Shown here: positions 24,726-34,700 of the stretch, piece by piece
Numbering within the stretch: position 1 is the first letter of the stretch
Layout of the letters: each line of letters starts with the position of its first letter
Assembly: GCA_015068455.1 (NCBI GenBank)
Contig: SVKO01000004.1
Coordinates: 1 to 64,000 of the forward strand
DNA: 64,000 nt
Reading direction: 5' to 3'
DNA from: Oscillospiraceae bacterium
GTDB taxonomy: Bacteria > Bacillota > Clostridia > Oscillospirales > Oscillospiraceae
Translations under genes and position numbers: made by a program
Notes under the pieces: generated by a model
Told to the model about the DNA's origin: nothing
What the model saw: the letters and a program-made list of their open reading frames with translations, nothing else
The model's database searches: none

Positions 24726-27700
24726 ATGAAACGACGGATCCTTGCCTTTTTGGCGGCGCTGTGCCTGGTTCTGGGTCTGCTGCCCGCCGGCGCGCTAACG
24801 GCCCTTGCCGCCGACGGTCTGCCGGATCTGACGAACCTCCGGATCTCTGCTGAGGGCGTCATCACCTGGGATTCCTATCCCGGCGCCGCCAGATATTATT
24901 TATCCGGCGGGGAATACTGGTCCGGCGGCTGGGCGAGCGACACCGAATGCAGGTTTGACTTTGCACAGCGCCTGCGGGACGGCTACGCCCCTTCCGGCAC
25001 TTTCACGGCCCGCATCTACGCCGAAAACGACGACTACGAGGAAGTCGCCTGCAGCGAGATCACCTATACCCACACCGGCCTGGAGCGGCATCCGGCGCCG
25101 GCAAATCTGCACTGGGACGGCTATACCTGCCGCTGGGACCCGGTGGAGGAGGCCGACAATGGGTATTACGTCTACGTCTACCGGTCGGATACGGACGACT
25201 ACATCACCTCCGCCAACACGGACAAGCCGTATTATGACGCCTCCGGCAGCCTGCAGCATAAGGACTGGAACTACAGCTTCCGGGTCCAGGTCAACGGCTC
25301 GGAGACGGGCGCGCAGAGCGAATATGCCGAGTGCGGCGCCTCCATCCCGGGCCGCTTCATCTTGGGCGATCTGACGATCTCCCTGTCCGGCGATACGCTG
25401 AGCTGGACCCCCTACGTGGACACGGAGGGAAACGAGGCATACAGATATTATGTCTACCAGAGCGACAATCCCGAATATCTTGGAAGCAGCTATCTGTTCG
25501 GCGGCTCAACGGATCTGAGAAAGCTGCTGCAGATGAGCGACGCCCCCAGCGGGACCTATAAATACTGCCTCGAGGCCGAATGCCGCGAAGGCCTGGAGGT
25601 CTCCGATGTGAGCAACGAGGTGACCTACGAGTACACCGCCGAGGAGCGTCCCTGCGTGAAGATGACCGGCTATCAGACGCGCGGCGGTTACCTGAGCTAC
25701 CTGTGCCTGTACAATTCGGCCGTTTACAGCAGCGATTCGCGCACCTGCATCGTCGGCGATTCGATCCCCGTCCGTATCATCCCCTCGGAGCATTACCTGG
25801 CCAAGGGACTGCTCGTGTGTTACGGCGGCGAGGAGCACGAGGCAGGGGAGCTCCGGAAGCAGACCGACGGCAGCTTCACCGGCACCTTCCAGGTCCCGAA
25901 CGAGGATTTCTCGCTGAAGGTGCAGATGGATTATGACTACGAGGATCTCCATTCCGCCTCCGCTTCCTTCTCCATTTCTCCCGGCCAGCGGGTGAACTGG
26001 ATGAAGATCGCCTCGGGCGAGAACTGCAAAGCGAGCACGGGAATGACCTATAACGCCAATGAGCAGGCATGCTACGGGGAATTCCTGCTCCCCGGCGACA
26101 GCGTCCGGCAGATCCTGCAGTTCAAACCTGAGTACAGCTATCAGCGCTTCGCCGAGGACACGAAGGTCCAGGTCAACGGAGAAGACGCGGAGATCATCCG
26201 CCGTGACGCCGACGGCAGAGCCCTGTACGTCGCCGTTGATTTCACCGTGCCGAACGAGCCCTTCGGCCTTGAGCACAGTCCGACCTGGGATCGGATCCCC
26301 AATCTGACCGTTTCCGGCAGCGGCATGATCACATGGGACGCCTACCCCGGCGCGGCCATGTACACCGTCAGCGGCTCTTCGTTCTTCTCTTCGGATACCG
26401 TCACGGAACGCAGCTTCGACCTGGCCGCCGCCCTGCAGAAAGGGCGCGCCCCCTCCGGCTGGTATGCCGTCGAGGTCGAAGCGGAGACGGAGGATTGGGG
26501 CGTGCTCGCCTACAGCTGGATCCCGTGGTATTACGACGGCGCCGAGCGCATCGCGACGCCGCAGAATCTGCGCTGGGACGGCCATACCGCCGTGTGGGAT
26601 CCGGTGGAGGGCGCCGACGCCTACCTCGTGCGCGTCAGCAGCTATCCCGACGGATATAACGAGACCGAATACTATGCGGAAACCAATACCTTCAACCTCG
26701 GCACATTTGTGCAGGAAAAGGAGCGGAACTACGTGTTCCGCGTTCTGACCGTCCCGGAGGACGACAGGGCCTACAGCTTCTGGTCGCCGGTTTCCGAGCC
26801 GAAGCAGGGCAGGTTTATCCGCGAGCCGCTGAACGTCACCCTGGACGGCGACGTGCTGAGCTGGCCGGAGATCGTGGATACCGAGGGCAATCCCGCCGCG
26901 CACTACAATCTGTATCAGTTCGACGGGCCGACGTACCTTTACAATACGGATTACACGGACACGAGCGTGAATCTGCGCGACATGCTGGAGCTCGTCGACG
27001 CCCAGAACGGCGAGTATCGGTTCAGCGTCACCGCCTATTCCAAGGACGGATGCGAGGTTTCCCATGAAAGCGAGACCGTGACCTACGAATATACGGCCAA
27101 TTCTCGCACCACGGTCGCCCTGCAAGGTTACAGCTGCAGCAGGGGCTATACGGATTCTGTGCGGATCAACGGCACGAACATCTCGAGCTACACCAGCTAT
27201 TCCCTGACGGCGAACAAGCTCTATAATCTCTCGATCCGCCTCAGGGACCACTACGTCCTGGAGGACGTGGCCCTGCGCTATGACGGCGAGGATCACTACG
27301 ACGCCATCGCCCTGGAACGCGGGTCCGACGGCGTCTATACCTGCCGCTTCCGGGCGCCGGATAAGGATTTCAATCTCTACTTCCGGACCGAATGGGACTG
27401 GGAGGAGGTGGGCCCGGTGGACATCAGCTTCCCGGAAACTCCCGGCGCCCGCATGAGCTTCAACGAGCTGACGCCGGACGGGGAGTGCTGGACCTACGTA
27501 CAGGACCGGTGCTGCTCGGACGCGCTCAGCATCTACGGCGCGGACTATCTGCTGCCGGGGCAGAAGTGGCAGGTCACGTTCCGGCTCCAGCCCAGGGACG
27601 GCTGGAAGCGCTTCGGCGAGGAGCCCACGGTCACCGTCAACGGCAAAAAGGCCGAGGTCGTCAAGCGCAATGACGACGACCGGTATCTGTTCGTCCGCTA

Positions 27701-30416
27701 CGATTTCGAGGTTCCCCAGGCCAATGCGGTGACGCCGGAGCCCTATGACAGGGACTATCCCGCCCTGGAAAACGTGAAGGTCTCCGCACAGGGCGTCGTC
27801 ACCTGGGACGCCTACCCCGGCGCGGATCACTACTACGTCTATCACGGCGACAAGTTCAACGGCGGCGAGCAGGACGAATGCAGCTTCGATTTCCGCGCGG
27901 CGCTGGATGACGGTAAGGCACAGACCGGCTGGTACAGCTGCATCGTTACCGCCAGTGACGATGCCGACTCCACGATCGCCTGCGGCGCGGTGGCCTGGTA
28001 TTACACCGGCAGGGAGGCCCTGGCTGCGCCGACGAACCTGCGCTGGGAAGGGAACAGCGCCGTCTGGGATCCGGTGGAGGGCGCAGCCGGCTACCGCATC
28101 CAGGTGCTTTCCCTGGGCGAGCGGTACGTCGTTTACGATTCGAACCGGTCGGAAACCAGCGTCGATCTGTCCGGCACGCTGTACCATCTGGAGGACGCCT
28201 ACGCCTTCCGCGTCAATGCCTACGGGCCCTACGGCGGCGAGCTTGCGTCCAGCGCCTGGTCTCCGCTGTCGGAAAGCAGGACCGGCCGCTTCCGCATGGA
28301 GCCCATCACCATCACGCTGACCGGCGATGTATTGAGCTGGCCGGAGTACATCGATACCGAGGGCAATCCCGCCGAGTACTACTATATCGACCAGTACGGA
28401 AATCCCGAAGAATTCAACGACAGCTATTACGGCGGCACGACTTTGGATCTGCGCACGGCCCTGGAGATGGTCGATGCGCCCGACGGAGACTATACGTTCC
28501 AGATCTGCGCCTATGAGAAAAACGGCTACAAGGTCTCCGATTACAGCAACACGGTCACCTATCACTATGTGGATCAGCCCCGGTCCACGGTCCGGCTGAC
28601 CACCGATTTCGATGATCGCGGCATCCTGCTGATCAACGGGATCAAGGCCTGGAACAACGACGAATACACCATGACCGTTGGCGCGGAGGCCAGCCTGGAG
28701 CTCCAGCCGAGCGAGCGCTACCGCTTCAAGGAAGCGTACCTGGTGTTTGGCGAGGACGACAAACAGGAGATCTCCCTCACCGAGGGCGCGGACCGGATCT
28801 GCACCGGCAGCTTTACCGTTCCGAACCGAAAGTTCACACTGTTCGTCCGGGCCGAGCGCATCTATGAGAAGCTCCACTCGGTCTCCGTCGGCTTCTCAGA
28901 GGAGCCGGGCTATCTGCTGGCCATGATCGACCTCACCCCCGAAGGCACCAGGGACTGGTCGGCCCGCATCAGCGGCCTGACCGGGCCCCACGGCGCGGGC
29001 AACGCCAATCTGCGGCCCGGCGGAGAGTACGAGGCGACCGTGGACTTCTATATCTACGGCGACGACTGCCGCTTTGCCGACGACGTGGTTGCAAAGATCA
29101 ACGGGAGCACCTGCACCGCGGAGAATTGGAGCGACACCTATTTCCGCGCGACCTACAAGTTCACCGTCTCCAGTCAGGTGAGCTCCGTCGTGGTGCGGGG
29201 CGTAAAGGCCCCGGCCCTGGAGGCCCTGCCCGAGGCAAGCCTGGGCGTGCCCGGCAGCGTGTTCTATTCGATCCTCGGCGAGAACGAGGTGTCCAGCCGC
29301 TGGCGCTATAACGACGGCGCCTGGAAATGGATGACCGCCGACGAGCCCTTCCGCGCAGATATCGCCTACGTGCTGCAGATGGAGATCGCGCCGGATGAGG
29401 GATGCACCTTCGCCGAGGACGTCAGCGTTCTGGCGGAGGACGTGGACCCGGAGCGCATCGAGAGAATCAGCGTGCTCAAGAGCGGCGAGCCCGAGGGCAG
29501 CACCCGAACCGTGGAGATCACGTTCAAGCCGCTGGTCGCGCCGAAGCCCGTGAAGACGGCCGGATGCACGGTCGCCGTTCCCGTGGCGGGCGGGCATCCC
29601 GATATGTCGCCCGCGGCCCTGGATACGGAGCAGTATACCGTATCGTTGTATGGCTGGTATTGGGATATGCAGCCCGGTGTAAAGCTGACAGGCTCCAGTA
29701 CCTTTGAGACCGGCTGCACCTATGTCCTGCGGGTGGAGTTCAATCCGAAGGAAGGATATTTCTTCGATGAGGACACGGTCTTCACCATCAACGGCAAACA
29801 GACGGACAGCCGCTACGGCACGGATTACGGACAGGTGCAGATCGATCTGCCCGCCCGGGAGGAGACGCCCGACACATTCCGTTTTGAGGATGTGAAGGAT
29901 CCCGCCAAGTTCTACTTCGATCCCGTCTACTGGGCCTATGAGCATACGCCGCAGATCACCAAGGGCACCGACGACACCCACTTCGGCCCCGACAACCCCT
30001 GCACCAGAGGCCACGTGGTGACCTTCCTGTGGCGCGCCGCCGGCGAGCCGGAGCCCGCAAGCACCACAACGCCGTTCTCGGATCTGAAGCCCGGCGCCTT
30101 CTATGAGAGGGCCGTGGCCTGGGCCGTGGAGAAGGGGATCACGAAGGGCCTGACGGACACCACCTTCGGCCCGGACGCCACCTGCACCCGTGGCCAGATC
30201 GTCACCTTCCTGTGGCGCTTCAAGGACGAACCCGCCCCCGCGAGCACCACGACGCCGTTCACGGATGTGAATCCCGGCGGCTTCTACATGAAGGCCGTGG
30301 CCTGGGCCGTGGAGAACGAAGTCACGAAGGGCCTGAGCGACACCACCTTCGGCCCGGACGCCACCTGCACCAGAGGCCAGGTCGTGACCTTCCTGTACCG
30401 CGCGACGAAGGACTGA
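24726..30416 (+). CDS. Very large SLH-anchored repeat protein
   Basis: A 1,896-residue exported protein. The start is ATG 24726, after GAAAGGAGAAACAC; the signal peptide ends near LTALAAD. Three tandem repeats of about 490 residues begin near residues 33, 523 and 1011. Each opens with a fibronectin-like VITWDSYPGA / MITWDAYPGA / VVTWDAYPGA motif, then WDPVEGA, LSWPEYIDTEGNPA and a conserved VTYEYT block. After a further two beta-rich domains (residues ~1492-1715), three SLH motifs close the protein. No catalytic motif is seen, so it is probably a surface adhesin or structural protein. It is monocistronic, with terminators on both sides. Confidence 0.88.
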   Translation: MKRRILAFLAALCLVLGLLPAGALTALAADGLPDLTNLRISAEGVITWDSYPGAARYYLSGGEYWSGGWASDTECRFDFAQRLRDGYAPSGTFTARIYAENDDYEEVACSEITYTHTGLERHPAPANLHWDGYTCRWDPVEEADNGYYVYVYRSDTDDYITSANTDKPYYDASGSLQHKDWNYSFRVQVNGSETGAQSEYAECGASIPGRFILGDLTISLSGDTLSWTPYVDTEGNEAYRYYVYQSDNPEYLGSSYLFGGSTDLRKLLQMSDAPSGTYKYCLEAECREGLEVSDVSNEVTYEYTAEERPCVKMTGYQTRGGYLSYLCLYNSAVYSSDSRTCIVGDSIPVRIIPSEHYLAKGLLVCYGGEEHEAGELRKQTDGSFTGTFQVPNEDFSLKVQMDYDYEDLHSASASFSISPGQRVNWMKIASGENCKASTGMTYNANEQACYGEFLLPGDSVRQILQFKPEYSYQRFAEDTKVQVNGEDAEIIRRDADGRALYVAVDFTVPNEPFGLEHSPTWDRIPNLTVSGSGMITWDAYPGAAMYTVSGSSFFSSDTVTERSFDLAAALQKGRAPSGWYAVEVEAETEDWGVLAYSWIPWYYDGAERIATPQNLRWDGHTAVWDPVEGADAYLVRVSSYPDGYNETEYYAETNTFNLGTFVQEKERNYVFRVLTVPEDDRAYSFWSPVSEPKQGRFIREPLNVTLDGDVLSWPEIVDTEGNPAAHYNLYQFDGPTYLYNTDYTDTSVNLRDMLELVDAQNGEYRFSVTAYSKDGCEVSHESETVTYEYTANSRTTVALQGYSCSRGYTDSVRINGTNISSYTSYSLTANKLYNLSIRLRDHYVLEDVALRYDGEDHYDAIALERGSDGVYTCRFRAPDKDFNLYFRTEWDWEEVGPVDISFPETPGARMSFNELTPDGECWTYVQDRCCSDALSIYGADYLLPGQKWQVTFRLQPRDGWKRFGEEPTVTVNGKKAEVVKRNDDDRYLFVRYDFEVPQANAVTPEPYDRDYPALENVKVSAQGVVTWDAYPGADHYYVYHGDKFNGGEQDECSFDFRAALDDGKAQTGWYSCIVTASDDADSTIACGAVAWYYTGREALAAPTNLRWEGNSAVWDPVEGAAGYRIQVLSLGERYVVYDSNRSETSVDLSGTLYHLEDAYAFRVNAYGPYGGELASSAWSPLSESRTGRFRMEPITITLTGDVLSWPEYIDTEGNPAEYYYIDQYGNPEEFNDSYYGGTTLDLRTALEMVDAPDGDYTFQICAYEKNGYKVSDYSNTVTYHYVDQPRSTVRLTTDFDDRGILLINGIKAWNNDEYTMTVGAEASLELQPSERYRFKEAYLVFGEDDKQEISLTEGADRICTGSFTVPNRKFTLFVRAERIYEKLHSVSVGFSEEPGYLLAMIDLTPEGTRDWSARISGLTGPHGAGNANLRPGGEYEATVDFYIYGDDCRFADDVVAKINGSTCTAENWSDTYFRATYKFTVSSQVSSVVVRGVKAPALEALPEASLGVPGSVFYSILGENEVSSRWRYNDGAWKWMTADEPFRADIAYVLQMEIAPDEGCTFAEDVSVLAEDVDPERIERISVLKSGEPEGSTRTVEITFKPLVAPKPVKTAGCTVAVPVAGGHPDMSPAALDTEQYTVSLYGWYWDMQPGVKLTGSSTFETGCTYVLRVEFNPKEGYFFDEDTVFTINGKQTDSRYGTDYGQVQIDLPAREETPDTFRFEDVKDPAKFYFDPVYWAYEHTPQITKGTDDTHFGPDNPCTRGHVVTFLWRAAGEPEPASTTTPFSDLKPGAFYERAVAWAVEKGITKGLTDTTFGPDATCTRGQIVTFLWRFKDEPAPASTTTPFTDVNPGGFYMKAVAWAVENEVTKGLSDTTFGPDATCTRGQVVTFLYRATKD
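29875..30416 (+). repeat. SLH cassette, copy 2
   Basis: The 3' end of the 24726 gene. It encodes FRFEDVKDPAKFYFDPVYW and three SLH motifs, nearly identical to the other two cassettes, mostly differing in the Ala/Pro/Lys spacer residues between motifs. Confidence 0.85.
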
Positions 30417-30445
30417 TTCCCCGGTTCAAACCGGAATGATAAACT

Positions 30446-30482
30446 CCGGCGGGACTGCTTTTGCGGTCCTGCCGGTTTTTTA
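30446..30482 (+). terminator. Terminator of the large SLH gene
   Basis: A 13-bp stem CCGGCGGGACTGC/GCGGTCCTGCCGG with a TTTT loop and a run of T residues. Confidence 0.9.
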
Positions 30483-30527
30483 TCGGCTGTTCCGGCAGAA
30501 AAAATGAAAAAAGGGCTGCGGCGGCCC

Positions 30528-30556
30528 TTGTAGACTGCCGAAATTTGCGCTATAAT
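30528..30556 (+). promoter_or_regulatory. Promoter of metF
   Basis: TTGTAG (30528-30533), a 17-base spacer and TATAAT (30551-30556). No SAM riboswitch or S-box fits in the short leader. Confidence 0.75.
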
Positions 30557-30611
30557 CATGGTCAAATGGCGGACTGCCGCCCGGAACAACAAAAAAGACC
30601 GGAGGCGCGAA

Positions 30612-31484
30612 ATGAAACTGACAGACGTACTGAAAAAGGATAAGCTCACCCTCTCCTTTGAGGTGTTCCCCCCGAAAACCGAAACCACGCTGGAAGACGT
30701 GCTGGCCACGACGCAAAAAATCGCGGCGCTGCGTCCGGCCTTTGTCAGCGTCACCTACGGCGCCGGCGGCGGCACCAGCCGCTATACCCTGGCCATCGCG
30801 GAGAATATGTACAAGACCACCGGCGTGCCCACCCTGGCGCATCTGACCTGCATCTCTTCCACCCGGCAGACGGTGGCGGAGCGCATTGCCGACATGAAGG
30901 CCCATGGCATTGAGAACGTCATGGCCCTGCGGGGCGATCTGACCCCGGAGCAGAAGGGGAGCGACCGTTCGGACTGGGACTATCACCATGCCTGCGAGCT
31001 GGTGCGCGAGCTCAAAGCCGCGGGGGACTTCTGCATCGGCGGCGCATGCTACCCCGAGGTGCACCCCGAGAGCGTCGACAGCCGGGAGGACATTTCCCAT
31101 CTGAAGGAAAAGGTGGACGCCGGCTGCGATTTCCTGACCAGCCAGATGTTCTTCGACAACAGCCTGTACTACAGCTTCCTTTACCGCGTGCGCGAGGCGG
31201 GGATCACCGTGCCCATTTTCCCGGGCATCATGCCCATCACCTCCGCCACCCAGATCAAGCGGGCCATCGAGCTGTCCGGCTCGTTCATGCCCCACCGGTT
31301 CCTGGCTCTGGTGGATCGTTTCGGCCAGGATCCGGAGGCCATGAAGCAGGCCGGCATCGCCTACGCCACGGATCAGATCATCGATCTCTATGCCAACGGC
31401 GTCCGGAACGTCCACGTCTATACCATGAACAAGCCGGACGTGGCCGCGAAGATCATGGATAATCTTTCGGCGATCCTGAATTGA
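30612..31484 (+). CDS. metF: Methylenetetrahydrofolate reductase
   Basis: A 290-residue protein that reduces 5,10-methylene-THF to 5-methyl-THF, supplying methyl groups for methionine synthesis. Family motifs are SFEVFPPKTE at the N-terminus (catalytic glutamate), VTYGAGGGTS, ALRGD (folate/FAD site) and DFLTSQMFFD. ATG 30612 follows CCGGAGGCGCGAA. It is a single-gene unit between its own promoter and terminator. The length is that of short bacterial MetF without a regulatory domain. Confidence 0.95.
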   Translation: MKLTDVLKKDKLTLSFEVFPPKTETTLEDVLATTQKIAALRPAFVSVTYGAGGGTSRYTLAIAENMYKTTGVPTLAHLTCISSTRQTVAERIADMKAHGIENVMALRGDLTPEQKGSDRSDWDYHHACELVRELKAAGDFCIGGACYPEVHPESVDSREDISHLKEKVDAGCDFLTSQMFFDNSLYYSFLYRVREAGITVPIFPGIMPITSATQIKRAIELSGSFMPHRFLALVDRFGQDPEAMKQAGIAYATDQIIDLYANGVRNVHVYTMNKPDVAAKIMDNLSAILN

Positions 31485-31486
31485 CC

Positions 31487-31520
31487 AACTGCCTCCGGGA
31501 TGATCCCGGAGGCAGTTTTT
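31487..31520 (+). terminator. Terminator of metF
   Basis: AACTGCCTCCGGGA/TCCCGGAGGCAGTT with a TGA loop followed by TTT. Confidence 0.9.
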
Positions 31521-31566
31521 GTGATCAGTATTTTTTGACAACATCTACAAAAAAGAACATTTGTTC

Positions 31567-31595
31567 TTGACAATGTTATATAAGATGTATATAAT
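31567..31595 (+). promoter_or_regulatory. Consensus promoter of tracrRNA (and cas9)
   Basis: A perfect TTGACA (31567-31572), a 17-base spacer and a perfect TATAAT (31590-31595). The expected +1 is at about 31602, which is where the anti-repeat begins. No second promoter is obvious between the tracrRNA and cas9. Confidence 0.9.
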
Positions 31596-31601
31596 TGTAG
31601 T

Positions 31602-31694
31602 ATCTCTTATACCACAACGAGAGATAACATGTGTTACCACAATAAGGTATCACACCTCAAAGCTCTGCCCCGGCCTTTTGGCTGGGGCATCTTT
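31602..31694 (+). ncRNA. tracrRNA of the type II-C CRISPR system
   Basis: Bases 31607-31645 match the plus-strand CRISPR repeat: TTATACCACAACGAG, one change, then ATAACA, then a 2-base bulge and ACCACAA. This is the anti-repeat that pairs with the crRNA repeat. It is followed by ATAAGG, a small AGGT/ACCT hairpin, and GCTCTGCCCC with a ten-pair terminal stem (31666-31675 with 31680-31689) ending in GGGGCATCTTT. The order anti-repeat, AATAAGG, GCTCTGCCCC...GGGGCATC is the tail pattern known for Neisseria meningitidis tracrRNA (recalled, not searched). The 3' end is uncertain by a few bases, and the weak T-tract could allow read-through into cas9. Confidence 0.9.
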
Positions 31695-31722
31695 GCATCA
31701 CCTGAGCAAGGAGGCGAATGGA

Positions 31723-34700
31723 ATGGAAGGTATCCGCTATTCTCTGGGATTAGACATTGGCATTGCTTCTGTCGGCTTTGCGGTCATTCAGAACGATCTG
31801 AACGGAGAACCCATCAAGATTGAGCGGTTGGGTGTTCGTGTGTTTGACAGAGCCGAACAACCAAAGACCGGAGCGTCCCTGGCGTTGCCAAGGCGGCAGG
31901 CAAGAGGTGCCCGTCGTGTAATCCGCAGGCGCCGCCACCGTAAGGAAAGAATCAAATGGCTGATTGAAGATTCCGGATTGATGTCAAGGCCGGAACAGGA
32001 TGCGCTGTTAGGCTCAGGCGCGTTTGATAAGTCTGTTTATGAGCTTCGCGTGGAGGCGCTGGATCGCCGCCTGAGCGACGATGAAGCGGTCCGCCTGCTG
32101 ATCCATTTCGCTCAGCGCAGAGGATATAAATCAAACAGCAAAGCCGAGGAGGCTAAAGACGCGGCAGAGAGCGGAAAGGTCAAGTCTGCCATTTCCGCGA
32201 ACCGGCAGCGCATGGAGGAAAACGGTTACCGCACGGTCGGCGAAATGTTCTGGCGCGATCCGCTGTTCAAACGGACAGAGCCGGACGGCAGGCAGATTCT
32301 TGTCGTACATAATCAGCCTGGAGAATACAAGGTGACCGTAGAGCGCAGCATGCTTCTGGAAGAACTGGGTCTGATTTTTGCCAAGCAGCGGGAGCTTGGA
32401 GCAGCCTGGGCGTCAGAGCAATTTGAAGCGGCTTATACAGATATCTGGAGCAGTCAGCGCAACTTTGATGAAGGGCCCGGCGGCGACAGCCCGTACGGCG
32501 GCAGCCAGATCGGCAGGATGCTCGGAAAGTGCACCTTTGAAAAAGAGCTTGACCGCGCGCCGAAGGCCAGCTATACTGCGGAGTATTTTCGCCTCCTGCA
32601 GACTGCCAACAATCTGAAAATCGTCGGACGCGGCCAGCCTGCGGAATTTCTGGATGAAGAGCAGCGCAAGATATTTATCGACATGGCCTTTGCTTCCGCT
32701 TCGGCGACATATACGCAGCTGCGCAAAAAGCTCGATCTGCCGGATGATCTCTATTTCAACCATCTCTATTACGGAGAAAAATCCAAAGAGGAAATTGAAA
32801 AGAAAAAAATCGGCATGATGCCGTTCTATCACAAGCTGCGATCTGCCCTGAACAAGGTGGAGAAGGGCGCCGTCGAAAAACTGAGCGTCGAGCAGCGTGA
32901 TCAGATCGCAATGGTATTACTGCTCTATAAGAGCGATGATAACCGCACGGTGCATCTGCGTGAAGCGGCGATCCCGGAGAAATATATTCCCGCCATTCTT
33001 GAACTGTCTACCTCAAAAGCCGGTCATTTATCCGCGCTTGCGATGCAGAAGCTGCTGCCCTACCTGGAGCAGGGGTATACCTATGACAAGGCCTGCAAGG
33101 AGGTCTACGGCAGCCATGACGGGAAACAGGATACGGAACGCGCGCGAAAGCTGCGCATCGACATGGCCGGTGAAATCACCAATCCGGTGGTCCGGCGGGC
33201 GATCTCGCAGTCGATCAAGGTAATCAACGCCATCGTTCGGGAATACGGCCCTCCTGAAACAGTCCGGATCGAGCTGGCCAGGGAACTGGGCAAGTCCTTC
33301 GACGAACGAAACAAGCAGGAAAAGCGGATCAATGAAAACGCGGCAAAAAATGAGCAGGCACGCGCGTTGATCCGCGAGTACAAAACCGGCGGCGATCCGA
33401 CGGGTTTGGACATTGTGAAGTTCAAGCTGTTTCAGGAGCAGAACGGCGTTTGCCTTTATTCTGGAAAAAATCTGGATATTTCCCGGCTGTTTGAGGCGGG
33501 CTATGTCGACGTGGATCATATCATCCCGTACAGTATTTCCTTCGATGACAGCTATGCCAACAAAGTGCTTGTGCTCTCAAGCGAAAACCGCCAGAAAGGA
33601 AACCGAATTCCCTTTGCCTATCTCGGCGGCGATGCGGAACGCTGGAACCGGTTTGAAACTTTGGTGGGCACCCAGATCCGCAGCTTCAAGAAGAGAAAGA
33701 ATCTTCTGATGCGCTCTGTCAGCGAAGAGCAGAGCGAGGGCTTCCGGCAGCGCAATCTGGTGGATACCCAGTACCTTTCCCGCGCAATCTTCCGCCTGAT
33801 CGACGGTAATCTGGAATTTGCGCAGACGGGGAATTACAAACGGAAGACCCAGACCGTTTCCGGTGCGATCACGGCGCAGGTACGAAAGCGCCTGGGGATC
33901 GACAAGATCCGCGAGAACGGCGATCTGCACCACGCAGCGGACGCTGCTGTGATCGCCTGTATCTCTCCGGGAATGGTGCATAAGGTCACCAATTATGCTA
34001 AACGCTGTGAGCTCTACCGGGACGGACAGGGCTATATTGATTACGAGACCGGGGAGGTCATGACAAAGGAAGCCTTCGACGAAAAGTATGCGCCCCGGTT
34101 CCCGGAGCCCTGGCCCATGTTCCGCAAGGAGCTGGATGCCCGCCTCAGCGACGATCCCCGGGCGGAGATCGAGCATCTGAATCTTCCGGGGTACGACAGT
34201 GACGAGGAACTGCGCCCTGTGTTCGTATCCCGGATGCCGCGGCATAAGGTCACCGGCGCCGCCCATATGGAGACGATCCGCAGCGGAAAGGTTCCCGGCT
34301 CCACCGTGACAAAAACAGACCTGACGAATCTGAAGCTGGATAAAAACGGAGAGATCGCGGGCTACTACCGCCCGGAGGACGATCCCCTGCTTTATGAAGC
34401 GCTGAAAGCAAGACTGCGCGAATTCGGCAACGACCCAAAGAAGGCCTTTGCCGAACCTTTCCACAAGCCGAAGCATGACGGCACGCCCGGGCCTCTGGTG
34501 AAGAAGGTCAAGATTGTTAGTGTTAGCCCACTGAATGTGCAGGTCAATGGCGGTCTTGCCGCAAACGCCGGCATGATCCGTGTGGATGTATTCCACGTTG
34601 AGGATGACGGCTATTATTTTGTCCCAATATATATCTCGGATACGGTCAAGGATCAACTCCCAAACCGAGCGCCAGTGGCACATAAACCCTATTCTGAGTG

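Noticed and set aside
25506-28877. A 1,123-codon open frame on the minus strand opposite the giant SLH gene
   Set aside because: It mirrors the codon pattern of a high-GC repetitive gene, has no ribosome site or domain I can recognise, and its composition (V/G/A/D/I/R-rich) is that of an antisense shadow.
30481-30611. A SAM riboswitch or S-box in front of metF
   Set aside because: Only about 55 bases separate the promoter from the start codon, and no S-box motif is present.
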